Positions 32,444 through 40,902 of a stretch of DNA of 64,000 bases are shown piece after piece. The position numbers and the translations under genes are program-made. Every line of letters begins with the position of its first letter. The stretch's first letter is position 1. The notes beneath the pieces were generated by a model. That model was given only the letters and a program-made list of their open reading frames with translations, ran no database searches and was not told the DNA's origin. Source of the stretch: Burkholderia sp. L27(2015). GTDB taxonomy: Bacteria > Pseudomonadota > Gammaproteobacteria > Burkholderiales > Burkholderiaceae. The DNA is taken from contig NZ_LMUX01000020.1 in assembly GCF_009765705.1 (NCBI RefSeq), positions 186,001 to 250,000 on the forward strand, given 5' to 3'.

Positions 32444-33577
32444 ATGGCGCCGAAAAAACTCAATAAGCAAATCGATGACGATGCGAACCACTTGCAATCG
32501 ATCGAGCAGCTCTCGGCGTCCGGTTTGTTCCCTGGGCTCGAAGTGTTGCCCACGGTGGTGCTTGTACTCGACAAGCGTACGCTGCGCGTGGCGTTTGCCA
32601 ACGCTGCGGCAGAAAGCATGCTGGAGCTTTCGCGCAAGCAACTCCAATTATTGCGGTGGGAAGATCTCTTCACCAATGCCGATGACCTGGTCGCGACCAT
32701 CGACGCGATCGCGGACAACCGCTTTCAGGCCACTCATCTCGATGCGGCGCTAGAACGCCCCGGGCACGAGCCTTTGCATGTGCATGTGGTGGTGGGCTTT
32801 TTCGAGGTGCAGCCCGATTACGTGCTCATCGAGCTATTTGAAAATCAGCAGAAGCTGCGCACCGACCGCGAGGAACGCATCCTCGATTTGAGCTCGGTCA
32901 ACAAACAATTGATCCGCAATCTCGCGCACGAGATCAAGAACCCGTTGGGCGGCATACGGGGCGCCGCGCAATTGCTCGAGTTCGAACTCGAGCAACCCGA
33001 ATTGCGCGAATACACCCAAGTCATCATCAAGGAATCGGATCGCCTGCAAACGCTGGTGGACCGGTTGCTCGAACCGCACCGGCATCCGCATATCGTCGGT
33101 GACGTGAACATCCATGAGGTATGCGAGCGCGTGCGCGCGGTGATCCTCGCCGAATTCCCGCGCGGGCTCGAGATCGAGCGCAACTACGATGTCAGCGTGC
33201 CCGATCTGCGCGGCGACAAGGAGCAGTTGATCCAGGCGCTTCTGAATATCGTGCGCAATGCGGCTGAAGCGCTGCGCGAACGTATCGCACAAGGCGATGC
33301 GCGCATCGAAATACGCACGCGCGTGGCGCGTAAAGTGACAATCTCGAAGAAGTTATGCAAGCTGGCATTGGACTTGCGTGTGATTGATAACGGCCCCGGA
33401 ATTCCGGAGTTGATCCGCGATCGGATCTTCTATCCGCTGGTATCGGGACGCGAAGACGGTAGCGGTTTAGGTTTGACGCTGGCTCAAACTTTTGTCCAGC
33501 AGCATGGGGGATTAATCGAATGTGACAGCCGGCCGGGCCACACCGAGTTTCAGATATTGCTGCCGCTCAATGGATGA
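32444..33577 (+). CDS. glnL: nitrogen regulation sensor histidine kinase NtrB (GlnL)
   Basis: Cytoplasmic kinase/phosphatase that phosphorylates NtrC when nitrogen is short and is switched by PII protein. The 377-residue protein has a PAS domain (residues ~30-135, starting LEVLPTVVLVLDKRTLRVAFANAA), the H box LAHEIKNPLGGIRGAAQLL with His162, and the ATPase domain with LINIVRNAAEAL-type N box, DNGPGIPELIRDRIFYPLV and GSGLGLTLAQTFVQQHGGLIE. No membrane segment, as expected. The ATG at 32444 is preceded by AAGGGGGG. It is 63 bases upstream of glnG and co-transcribed. Confidence 0.96.
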   Translation: MAPKKLNKQIDDDANHLQSIEQLSASGLFPGLEVLPTVVLVLDKRTLRVAFANAAAESMLELSRKQLQLLRWEDLFTNADDLVATIDAIADNRFQATHLDAALERPGHEPLHVHVVVGFFEVQPDYVLIELFENQQKLRTDREERILDLSSVNKQLIRNLAHEIKNPLGGIRGAAQLLEFELEQPELREYTQVIIKESDRLQTLVDRLLEPHRHPHIVGDVNIHEVCERVRAVILAEFPRGLEIERNYDVSVPDLRGDKEQLIQALLNIVRNAAEALRERIAQGDARIEIRTRVARKVTISKKLCKLALDLRVIDNGPGIPELIRDRIFYPLVSGREDGSGLGLTLAQTFVQQHGGLIECDSRPGHTEFQILLPLNG

Positions 33578-33640
33578 GCAACCGGGTGCGTGTGAATACT
33601 TCATCCGCGCCCGGCTGACCGAGATCTCACCTGACAATTT

Positions 33641-35149
33641 ATGAAGCCTATCTGGATAGTAGACGACGATCAATCCATACGCTGGGTGCTTGAAAAAGCC
33701 CTGGCCCGCGAGAATTTTGCGACGCGCAGTTTCGCCAATGTCCGCGACGCGATGGCGGCATTGGAGTTCGATAGCCCGCAAGTACTGGTATCCGATATCC
33801 GAATGCCAGGCGGCTCAGGACTCGATCTGCTCCAACATATGCGCGAGCAGTTTCCCGGGCTGCCCGTGATCATCATGACAGCGTTCTCGGACCTCGATAG
33901 CGCGGTTGCGGCGTTCCAGGGCGGGGCGTTCGAATACCTGGCCAAGCCGTTCGATATCGACAAGGCGGTCGAGTTGATCCGGCGCGCGGTCGAGGAAAGT
34001 TTGCGCGGCGAGCATGCGTACGAAGAGCGCGTCAACGAAACACCGGAGATGCTCGGTCAGGCATCGGCCATGCAGGATATGTTTCGCGCGATTGGACGCC
34101 TCTCGAACTCCAGCGCCACCGTGATGATTACCGGGGAATCGGGCACCGGTAAGGAGCTCGTGGCGCGCGCCTTGCACCGGCATAGCCCGCGCGCGAGCGG
34201 GCCGTTCATCGCGCTCAATACCGCGGCCATTCCGAAAGATTTGCTCGAGTCGGAGCTGTTCGGTCATGAGCGCGGTGCCTTCACCGGCGCGCAAGCGATG
34301 CGTCAAGGGCGGTTTGAGCAGGCGGAAAACGGCACGCTGTTTCTCGACGAAATCGGCGATATGCCGTTCGATCTGCAAACGCGGTTGTTGCGCGTGCTGT
34401 CAGACGGTCAGTTCTATCGCGTGGGCGGTCACAACCCGCTGCGCGTGAATGTGCGGGTCATCGCCGCGACGCATCAAAACCTCGAGCACCGCGTGCGCCA
34501 GGGCCTGTTTCGCGAAGACTTGTACCACCGGCTTAACGTGATACGGCTGCGTCTGCCTGCATTGCGCGAGCGCAGTGAAGACATCCCTTTGCTGACGCGG
34601 CACTTCCTGCAAAAAAGCGCGCGTGAACTGGGCGTTGAGCCCAAGCGGGTGACGGACGACACGTTGGCTTACCTGTCGTCGCTGTCATTCCCCGGCAACG
34701 TGCGCCAGTTGGAAAACCTGTGCAACTGGTTGACCGTGATGGCACCGGCGCAAACGGTCGAAGTGAAGGATTTGCCGCCCGATTTGCGTGACGCTTCGGC
34801 GGGCGCAAACCTGTCGATGACGACCAACGAATTACCAGGCGCAAGTGGCGATGTCGTGCGCTTGGCAGACAGCGCGCAGGGTGGTGCGGCGATTGCCGCG
34901 TCGGCTGGCGAGGTTCGTGCGCCCGGTGCCGCCGGCGGTTGGGAGGCGATTTTACGCAGCGAAGTGGGCAAGCTGCTGCGCGACGGCTCGCCTGAGGTCA
35001 TGGATCTGATGACACGGCGTTTCGAGGCCGCCGTGATACGCGAGGCGCTCGACTTCACGCGCGGCCGTAAGGTGGAAGCGGCCGAACGGCTTGGTATCGG
35101 CCGCAACACGATTACACGCAAAATTCAGGAGCTGGATCTGGAGCCGTGA
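33641..35149 (+). CDS. glnG: nitrogen regulation response regulator NtrC (GlnG)
   Basis: Sigma-54-dependent activator of nitrogen-scavenging genes. The 502-residue protein has a receiver domain ([17 protein letters not shown]; phosphoacceptor Asp52 in [12 protein letters not shown]), an AAA+ domain with Walker A GESGTGKE at 165, the sigma-54-contacting GAFTGA at 212-217 and the Walker [11 protein letters not shown], and a C-terminal Fis-type helix-turn-helix ([20 protein letters not shown]). A Gly/Ala-rich linker of about 60 residues joins the last two domains. The sigma-54 promoter and NtrC sites at glnA are its natural targets. A strong terminator follows. Confidence 0.97.
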   Translation: MKPIWIVDDDQSIRWVLEKALARENFATRSFANVRDAMAALEFDSPQVLVSDIRMPGGSGLDLLQHMREQFPGLPVIIMTAFSDLDSAVAAFQGGAFEYLAKPFDIDKAVELIRRAVEESLRGEHAYEERVNETPEMLGQASAMQDMFRAIGRLSNSSATVMITGESGTGKELVARALHRHSPRASGPFIALNTAAIPKDLLESELFGHERGAFTGAQAMRQGRFEQAENGTLFLDEIGDMPFDLQTRLLRVLSDGQFYRVGGHNPLRVNVRVIAATHQNLEHRVRQGLFREDLYHRLNVIRLRLPALRERSEDIPLLTRHFLQKSARELGVEPKRVTDDTLAYLSSLSFPGNVRQLENLCNWLTVMAPAQTVEVKDLPPDLRDASAGANLSMTTNELPGASGDVVRLADSAQGGAAIAASAGEVRAPGAAGGWEAILRSEVGKLLRDGSPEVMDLMTRRFEAAVIREALDFTRGRKVEAAERLGIGRNTITRKIQELDLEP

Positions 35150-35187
35150 GAACGTGATGTTGGCTCGACGGGTGAGCTCGACTTTTG

Positions 35188-35225
35188 AAACGCCGGACCT
35201 CTGCAACGAGGTTCGGCGTTTTTAT
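35188..35225. terminator. intrinsic terminator between glnG and xthA
   Basis: AAACGCCGGACCTC, a 6-base loop, GAGGTTCGGCGTTT with one G-T pair, followed by TT. It closes the glnL-glnG transcript and faces the convergent xthA, for which the minus-strand tail (AAAAG) is poorer. Confidence 0.88.
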
Positions 35226-35234
35226 TTCAGCGCG

Positions 35235-36011
35235 TCATTTCAATTCCACCGTCACCGGTGCGTGATCCGATGGCTGCTCCCATCCGCGCGGCACTTTGTC
35301 GATATGGCAACTGAGCACGGCAGGTGTGAGCGCCGGCGAAGTCAGGATGTGGTCGATGCGCATGCCCGCGTTGCGGCGGAACCCGAGCATACGGTAATCC
35401 CACCAACTGAAAGCACGCTCGGGTTGTTCGAACAGGCGGAAGGTGTCGGTGAAACCGAGTGCGATCAGCCCGGCAAACGCCGCACGCTCTTCGGGCGACA
35501 CCAGGTTCTGGCCTTCCCATGCTTTGGGATCGTGTACATCACGGTCTTCGGGCGCAATATTGAAGTCGCCCAATAGCGCCAATTCGGGATGGCGTTCGAG
35601 CTCGGCGGTGATCCAGACTTGAAGCGCCGCCAGCCATTGCAGTTTGTAGGCGAATTTATCAGTACCGGGCGCCTGGCCGTTCGGAAAATAAGCGGAGATG
35701 ATGCGCCGACCGGCTACGGTTGCAGCAATCACTCTTTGCTGCGGGTCTTCGAAACCGGGAATGTTCTTGGAAACGGTGGCGTTATCGATCGGTAGTGTGT
35801 CGCGTACCAGGATAGCGACGCCGTTGTAGGTTTTCTGGCCGGTGAACACGCTGGCGAAGCCGGCAGCAGCCAGTTCGGCGATCGGAAATTTATCGTCGGT
35901 CAGCTTCAGTTCTTGCAGACACACGACGTCAACGCCGCTTTGCGCCAGCCAGTCCAGCACATGGCCCAGGCGCACCTTTAGAGAGTTTACGTTCCACGTA
36001 GCGATTTTCAT
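35235..36011 (-). CDS. xthA: exodeoxyribonuclease III
   Basis: AP endonuclease and 3'-5' exonuclease of base-excision repair. The 258-residue enzyme has the EEP-fold motifs MKIATWNVNSLKVRLGHVL, VVCLQELKLTDDKFP with the metal-binding Glu, the catalytic GDFNIAPEDRDVHDP, WWDYR and the final IDHILTSPALTP and SDHAPVTVEL with the catalytic His. The frame extends three codons to 36020; the ATG at 36011 is the standard start. Convergent with glnG. Confidence 0.96.
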   Translation of the reverse strand: MKIATWNVNSLKVRLGHVLDWLAQSGVDVVCLQELKLTDDKFPIAELAAAGFASVFTGQKTYNGVAILVRDTLPIDNATVSKNIPGFEDPQQRVIAATVAGRRIISAYFPNGQAPGTDKFAYKLQWLAALQVWITAELERHPELALLGDFNIAPEDRDVHDPKAWEGQNLVSPEERAAFAGLIALGFTDTFRLFEQPERAFSWWDYRMLGFRRNAGMRIDHILTSPALTPAVLSCHIDKVPRGWEQPSDHAPVTVELK

Positions 36012-36179
36012 GCGATGCAAAACCCGGTTGAAGCGCGTCTAGCTTAGCTGGCTGCGCGTTAAGAGAAAAGCCTTAGGGCGCCCTGTATATGGCACGGCGT
36101 CGCGGCACTGTATTGCGCGGTGCCACCGCACCGTATTGCCGATTGCCTGCACCCCGGCTGGCTATTGGCGTGCATGATA

Positions 36180-36195
36180 CCGCACCGCGGTGCGG
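36180..36195. promoter_or_regulatory. 16-bp perfect palindrome between xthA and the cupin gene
   Basis: CCGCACCGCGGTGCGG is an exact palindrome (8-bp arms, no loop). It lies in the 236-base gap between the divergent-upstream end of xthA and the cupin gene's 3' end; it may be a protein-binding site but no owner is evident. Confidence 0.4.
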
Positions 36196-36217
36196 CGCCG
36201 AGGGCGGTCGCGGCTTT

Positions 36218-36255
36218 AGGCACAGGTCAGGCACAGGTCAGGCACGGCTCAGGCA
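36218..36255. repeat. 11-bp tandem repeat running into the cupin gene's stop codon
   Basis: AGGCACAGGTC, AGGCACAGGTC, AGGCACGGCTC, then AGGCA. Two perfect copies, one variant and a partial copy. The last unit supplies the TGA stop (TCA at 36249-36251) of the cupin gene on the minus strand. Confidence 0.85.
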
Positions 36256-36740
36256 AACGGGCGGGACAGGCTCAGACCGCTCAAATCGCGCGTCGCCACG
36301 CCGTTGCGCTCGCAAAATTTCAAATAGCGATGCGCGGAGGTCCGCCAGTTCTCCGTACCTATCAGTTGGCCTTCCGAGCCAAGGAATAGCAACTCGCCGC
36401 TCACCACATTGAAGGTAACGACGACACCCGAGTCAGGCAGGGTCTCAGGCGAATGACGCGATGCCGCCGTTTCGAATACAACGCTGCCCGCTCTCGCGAC
36501 CCAATCATGCTCGCGGTATTTCCACTCGCCTTGTAGCGTATAGACGATGACCGTGCCGGTATGATGGTGGGCGGGCAGGCTGACGCCGGGCTGCATCCTC
36601 AAGGCACAGATAAATTCGCCGCGCACGGGATCGATGCGGAAATATTTGATTTCGATCCCGGGTTGGTTGCGCGACATAGGGATCCAGGGTGTTGCATTGT
36701 CGTCAAGACAGGTCGTTTCTATCTCTGAAAAACTGTACAT
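36249..36740 (-). CDS. cupin-domain protein (dihydroxyacetophenone-dioxygenase-like)
   Basis: A 163-residue single cupin. Metal-ligand motif 1 is PAHHHTGTVIVYTLQGEWKYRE (with a clear His-His pattern); motif 2 is RAGSVVFETAASRHSPE with one His. The sequence style (HHHTGTVIVYTLQGEWKYREHDW) resembles the 2,4'-dihydroxyacetophenone dioxygenase group and ChrR-like cupins. Substrate and activity are unknown; the catabolic neighbourhood gives no hint. The ATG at 36740 has a weak ribosome binding site. The stop falls inside an 11-bp tandem repeat, suggesting the 3' end is evolving by repeat turnover. Divergent from the second sterol-desaturase-like gene (36932). Confidence 0.82.
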   Translation of the reverse strand: MYSFSEIETTCLDDNATPWIPMSRNQPGIEIKYFRIDPVRGEFICALRMQPGVSLPAHHHTGTVIVYTLQGEWKYREHDWVARAGSVVFETAASRHSPETLPDSGVVVTFNVVSGELLFLGSEGQLIGTENWRTSAHRYLKFCERNGVATRDLSGLSLSRPFA

Positions 36741-36931
36741 TGATATGTCCCCCGGCTAACTGCGGATGGCTCGCGTGACTGTCGGTGTGCGATCGCGAAA
36801 ATACGTCACATAGGCATCCTGCTTTCCGGGATGATACAGTCGTTGATCAAGAGGGGCGAGGGCGGCGAGGTGCATTAGAGGCCGTATCCCTGCCGTAATG
36901 CAGTGTTGCTATCAATGAGCGAGGACTCGAT

Positions 36932-37816
36932 ATGCTGCCGTGGGGTGACCTTGCGCATCGCTTTTTCGCTTATCTGAATACGTATGCCCATGACTTCGGG
37001 GATTACGCACTCGTTTCGCTAGTAGGGATTGCGCTTGGGATGGCGATCGAGCGCTTAGGGCGTTTGGAAAAATCGCAACCGAAAGCCGCGACTCGATTTA
37101 ACGTGATGTATGCGCTGCTCGCCGGCGCGTGTCTGACGTTGCTGAAACCTCTGACTTACGCGGGTTCGCTTTCGGCGGTTCAGTATTTTGGCGGCGGCTG
37201 GATCCACTTTGCCCCGACTGGCTTGGGTTTCGCGGCGGCCGTGCTCACCCTGTGGATAGTGACCGATTTGCTCGAATATTTATTCCATCGGGTTCAGCAC
37301 GCGCTGCCGTGGATGTGGGCGATGCACGAGCTGCATCACAGCGAGGAAACCTACAACGTCACGCTGACCTACCGGCACTACTGGTTCGAATTCGTGCTCA
37401 AGGCGCTGTTTGTCTATCCGGTCGCGGGCATCTTGCTGAAAGTGCCACCCGCGGCGACAGGCGTGGTCGCGTTGGTGTTTTTTCTCAATCACATGATCGC
37501 CCACATGAACGTACCGCTCTCTTTGGGACGCGGCTGGGCGTGGCTTAGCACGCCGCAGTTTCACCGGCTTCACCACTCGCGCGATCCGCGTCATTACGAC
37601 AAGAATTTTTGCGACATGCTGCCGCTATGGGATCTGCTATTCGGCACCGCTTTAAGGCCCGAACCGGGCGAGTTTTGCGAAATAGGCCTGATGCCCAGCC
37701 GTAAGCCGGCGACGCTGTGGCAGGCGTTGTCGTGGCCGTTTGCGCGCCGCCGGTCCGCAAGAGATCGCGAACCGGCCGACGAGGTCAACGTGTTGACGCA
37801 ATCCCCGGAGACTTGA
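36932..37816 (+). CDS. sterol desaturase / fatty acid hydroxylase superfamily membrane protein (2)
   Basis: A 294-residue membrane protein with histidine clusters YLFHRVQHALPWMWAMHELHHS and FHRLHHSRDPRHYDKNF, the di-iron ligands of the fatty-acid-hydroxylase superfamily. Hydrophobic segments lie near 22-40, 55-75, 95-115 and 150-185. It shares only the motif regions with the 27204-28253 protein, so the two are distant paralogues rather than a recent duplication. Product and substrate are unknown; a lipid or hopanoid-like target is possible. The tail after ~270 is Arg-rich and unstructured. It ends 52 bases before the convergent autotransporter gene. Confidence 0.85.
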   Translation: MLPWGDLAHRFFAYLNTYAHDFGDYALVSLVGIALGMAIERLGRLEKSQPKAATRFNVMYALLAGACLTLLKPLTYAGSLSAVQYFGGGWIHFAPTGLGFAAAVLTLWIVTDLLEYLFHRVQHALPWMWAMHELHHSEETYNVTLTYRHYWFEFVLKALFVYPVAGILLKVPPAATGVVALVFFLNHMIAHMNVPLSLGRGWAWLSTPQFHRLHHSRDPRHYDKNFCDMLPLWDLLFGTALRPEPGEFCEIGLMPSRKPATLWQALSWPFARRRSARDREPADEVNVLTQSPET

Positions 37817-37867
37817 TTCGGGCCGTCTCGATCAGGTAACCACCAGTGAGTCATACTCGTTCGCTGG

Positions 37868-40801
37868 TTACCAGGTCTTGCGCAGACCGATATCGAACGA
37901 CCAGGGTTGCTCGTAATGCTGGCCTCGAGCATACGAAAACGCGGTATAGAGCTGCAGGTTGCGCGACTGTGCAGTGACGCCCAGTGTAAGCTGGCCGCGG
38001 TCGCCCGGCGCAGTACTGTTCAGGGTGGTGCCGTCGACCGAGACATCCGATCCGCCTTGAAACTGCCGGATGAACGACACCTCGCCATAGGGCTCGAGCT
38101 TGAGCGGGCTGGCTTGCCACTGCGTCTCGAACTGCCGCCCCACGCGCAGCGTGACGCGCCCGAGCGAAGCGTTGCCGCTGTCGACGTGAACGAGCGTGCC
38201 GTCATAGCTGGTCGTGTAGGAGGCGCCACCGTAATGGATGGTCGTCAGCTCGACCTGCGGCTCGACAAACCAGCGCTGCGCAAGCTCGAAGCGGCGTCCG
38301 CCTTCCGCCGACAACGTGTAGCCGTTTTGCCGATAGCTCGCGCTCACGCCTTGGCCGTCCGCGGCGGTGGTACTGATCTTCTGATCGATGTTGTTGTATT
38401 TGACGACGAAGTCGCCGTACCAGCCGGCGTTGGACAGCCAAGTCGCATAGGTGCCTATGGTCCACGGTGTGGCACTACCGGTGCCGGTATTGTTGGCAAA
38501 GGTCTGGTTGACCCAGCCGGTACCGGCCACCATGCCGAGGTACCACGCGCCTAAATCCGTGGCGAAGCGGTGATCGACGCCGGCCTCCACGCCGTATTGG
38601 GTGATGTTGACACCGACCGCGTTGGTCGGCGTGACGTGCACTGAATCGCCGTAGGTACGCGCCCACACGCCGTCGCCGGCGGGATTGAGCCGTAACTCGC
38701 CCAGGCGCCGATAGAGCGGCTGCAGTTCGCCGTACCAGACCAAACTGGCGGCCTGTGCTGCGGCTTGCGCGGAGTCGGCGGTCTCGGTGCGCGTGCCGAG
38801 ATTGAACAAAAACCAATCGCCCCCTTGATTAACGAGCCCGTATTGATAAGCACCGACATCGGTGGCGCCGTTCACCAGGGTGAACACGCCGGGACCGGCG
38901 GCGCTGATGAGCCTTAGGCGCTGCGTGGGATCGAGGGCGCGGCCGTCGTAATAGTCATGCACGTCAACCTGCTGACCGGTTTGCGCATTGTTCACGGTGA
39001 GGAAGTCGCCGGTCTGTGCGGCCACGTCCGTTCTCATCGAAACCACGCCGCTGCCGTCCAAGGTATTGACGGTAGCGGAAATGAACGAGGCAGGCTGGGT
39101 GTTCGCCATGCCGAACTGAAGGGTGCCCCCGGCAAGCGTGAGGGTGCCGAATTGCTCGTTGGTGTCCTGGATCGCGAGTGTGCCGGCAATGGTCGTGATG
39201 CCGCCGATGAGCGAACCGGTGTAGGTGTTCAGTTGGCCGCCCGCCGCGATTTGCGTATCGGAGAAGATCGCCCCGTTGACCGCATCGACTTGCGCGCCAA
39301 TCACGGCTCGGTTGGCTGTGCCGCCCGATGCAACCATCAACCCGCCGCCGCTATTAACCACCGTGTTATTGGCCACAGCGCCTGTGGACACGATTTCCGC
39401 GCCGCCACTATTGACCGTAGTCAGATTAGCGATGCCGCCTGCCGATACAGTTTGCTGCCCACCGCCAGAAATTGTCGTGCTGGTCGCGAGACCGCCGGAC
39501 GAGACGGTCTGCAGACCACCGCTACCCACGACTGTGTCGCTTGCTGAGCCGCCTGCGCTAATACGTTCTTCCCCGAGCGCACCGATCGTTGTTGAGACGG
39601 CAATGCCAGCGGTTCCCCCGATGCCTCGAACAACTTGAATACCACCCGCAGAAATGACGGTGTTTGACGCTATACCACCCTCCACGTCCTGCAGGCCATT
39701 GTTGAGCAACGTGGTCGAGACAGCCACTCCGTCAGGCGTCACCGATTGTAGACTCCCTGCCGCACCGCCGCCTACCGTGGTCGATACCGCAACGCCGTTG
39801 AAAACAACGAACTGCTCTGCATTCCCAGTCACGAGCGTCGCGCTCGCGATCGCGATCTCGCCTCCGAATCCGACGAATTGCTGACCACCATTGACAACGG
39901 TAGTCGATACGGCAGTCCCATTGACCACTACCTGGAGGCCGCCACTATCGACGAGTGTCGCACTCGCGAGCCCCGCCACGCTTTGGACGCCACCATTGGA
40001 GACGGTTGAGCTGATGGCCAAACCGCCAGACTCGACAGTCTGTTGACCGGTGTTGGCAATTAGGGTGCCAATTGCAGTTCCAGATGGACCCACATCCTGA
40101 AAGCTAAAAATGCCATCGGCGACTGTGCCTCTCGCCACACCACCTGACGAAATAAATTGCGAACCGCCATTGAGCACCGTCGCACTAGCCACCCCCCTGA
40201 CAAGTTCGCTACCCTGGCGAAGAATGGTCGTGCTGATTGAGCTACCTCCGTTCACGACGATCTGCACCCCACTATTCACTGCAGTGCCAATTACCGTCGC
40301 ACCGGAAGATACCGCGATACCGCCACCGCTATTGACTATCGTGCCGCTCGCCACGCCACCGGCAAGAATAACCAACGCTCCGCCGTTGAGCACCGTAGTA
40401 CTTGCCACGCCGCCCGACAAAATAGCTTGTTGCCCGCCAAGGAATACCGTCGTGGCCATCGCAAGTCCGCCATTACTTTGAGCGCCCCCGCTAAAAATTA
40501 CCGTGCCGCTCGCTAGCCCACCCAACGATATCTGCTGACGGCCAAGATTGAACGTCGATGTGAAGAAAGCCGTGCCGCCACTGAGCACGTTTTGAAACAT
40601 GTTATTGCTAACGATCGCGCTGATGGCGACCTGACCGGAAACCACGTCCTGAGCCCATGCCTGTTGCGTACACAACGGTATCGTCATCAAGACCGCAGCA
40701 GCCACGGGTCGAGTCGGAAACGCCCCGTTATTGTCGCTGCCGAAACAGACCCAACAATTCGGCGAGCCGTCGAGCTGCGAACTTACAGGTTGCGTGGGCA
40801 T
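37868..40801 (-). CDS. AIDA-like autotransporter (type Va), heptosylation substrate candidate
   Basis: A 977-residue self-transporting outer-membrane protein. The N-terminus has an extended leader of about 50 residues (hydrophobic RPVAAAVLMTIPLCTQQ, ending AWAQ-D). The passenger (~50-560) is a run of about 19-20-residue strand-loop-strand repeats of the type GGVASTTVLNGGALVILAGG and SGGLATSTTISGGGQQTVSA, the AIDA repeat that is heptosylated on serines; a pertactin-like beta-helix stretch follows (~540-640). The last ~270 residues form the translocator barrel (VWARTYGDSVHVTPTNAVGV, LEPYGEVSFIRQFQGGSDVS) and end in SFDIGLRKTW, with the required terminal aromatic. The ATG at 40801 is preceded by GGGGGA. 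It is the second gene behind the heptosyltransferase. Confidence 0.93.
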   Translation of the reverse strand: MPTQPVSSQLDGSPNCWVCFGSDNNGAFPTRPVAAAVLMTIPLCTQQAWAQDVVSGQVAISAIVSNNMFQNVLSGGTAFFTSTFNLGRQQISLGGLASGTVIFSGGAQSNGGLAMATTVFLGGQQAILSGGVASTTVLNGGALVILAGGVASGTIVNSGGGIAVSSGATVIGTAVNSGVQIVVNGGSSISTTILRQGSELVRGVASATVLNGGSQFISSGGVARGTVADGIFSFQDVGPSGTAIGTLIANTGQQTVESGGLAISSTVSNGGVQSVAGLASATLVDSGGLQVVVNGTAVSTTVVNGGQQFVGFGGEIAIASATLVTGNAEQFVVFNGVAVSTTVGGGAAGSLQSVTPDGVAVSTTLLNNGLQDVEGGIASNTVISAGGIQVVRGIGGTAGIAVSTTIGALGEERISAGGSASDTVVGSGGLQTVSSGGLATSTTISGGGQQTVSAGGIANLTTVNSGGAEIVSTGAVANNTVVNSGGGLMVASGGTANRAVIGAQVDAVNGAIFSDTQIAAGGQLNTYTGSLIGGITTIAGTLAIQDTNEQFGTLTLAGGTLQFGMANTQPASFISATVNTLDGSGVVSMRTDVAAQTGDFLTVNNAQTGQQVDVHDYYDGRALDPTQRLRLISAAGPGVFTLVNGATDVGAYQYGLVNQGGDWFLFNLGTRTETADSAQAAAQAASLVWYGELQPLYRRLGELRLNPAGDGVWARTYGDSVHVTPTNAVGVNITQYGVEAGVDHRFATDLGAWYLGMVAGTGWVNQTFANNTGTGSATPWTIGTYATWLSNAGWYGDFVVKYNNIDQKISTTAADGQGVSASYRQNGYTLSAEGGRRFELAQRWFVEPQVELTTIHYGGASYTTSYDGTLVHVDSGNASLGRVTLRVGRQFETQWQASPLKLEPYGEVSFIRQFQGGSDVSVDGTTLNSTAPGDRGQLTLGVTAQSRNLQLYTAFSYARGQHYEQPWSFDIGLRKTW

Positions 40802-40902
40802 GACTAGGTCCCCCAAAGATGGAGAAAGTTACGACATTGCGCTGTGTCTGTTTAGCGCGGTAATGCGATCGGTCTAATTTCCGCTCGTGCGGTTCATGCT
40901 GG

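Noticed and set aside
39100-40640. Repetitive DNA considered as a CRISPR or satellite array
   Set aside because: The repeats are in one open frame and translate to AIDA-type strand-loop-strand units of an autotransporter passenger; no constant repeat with unique spacers.
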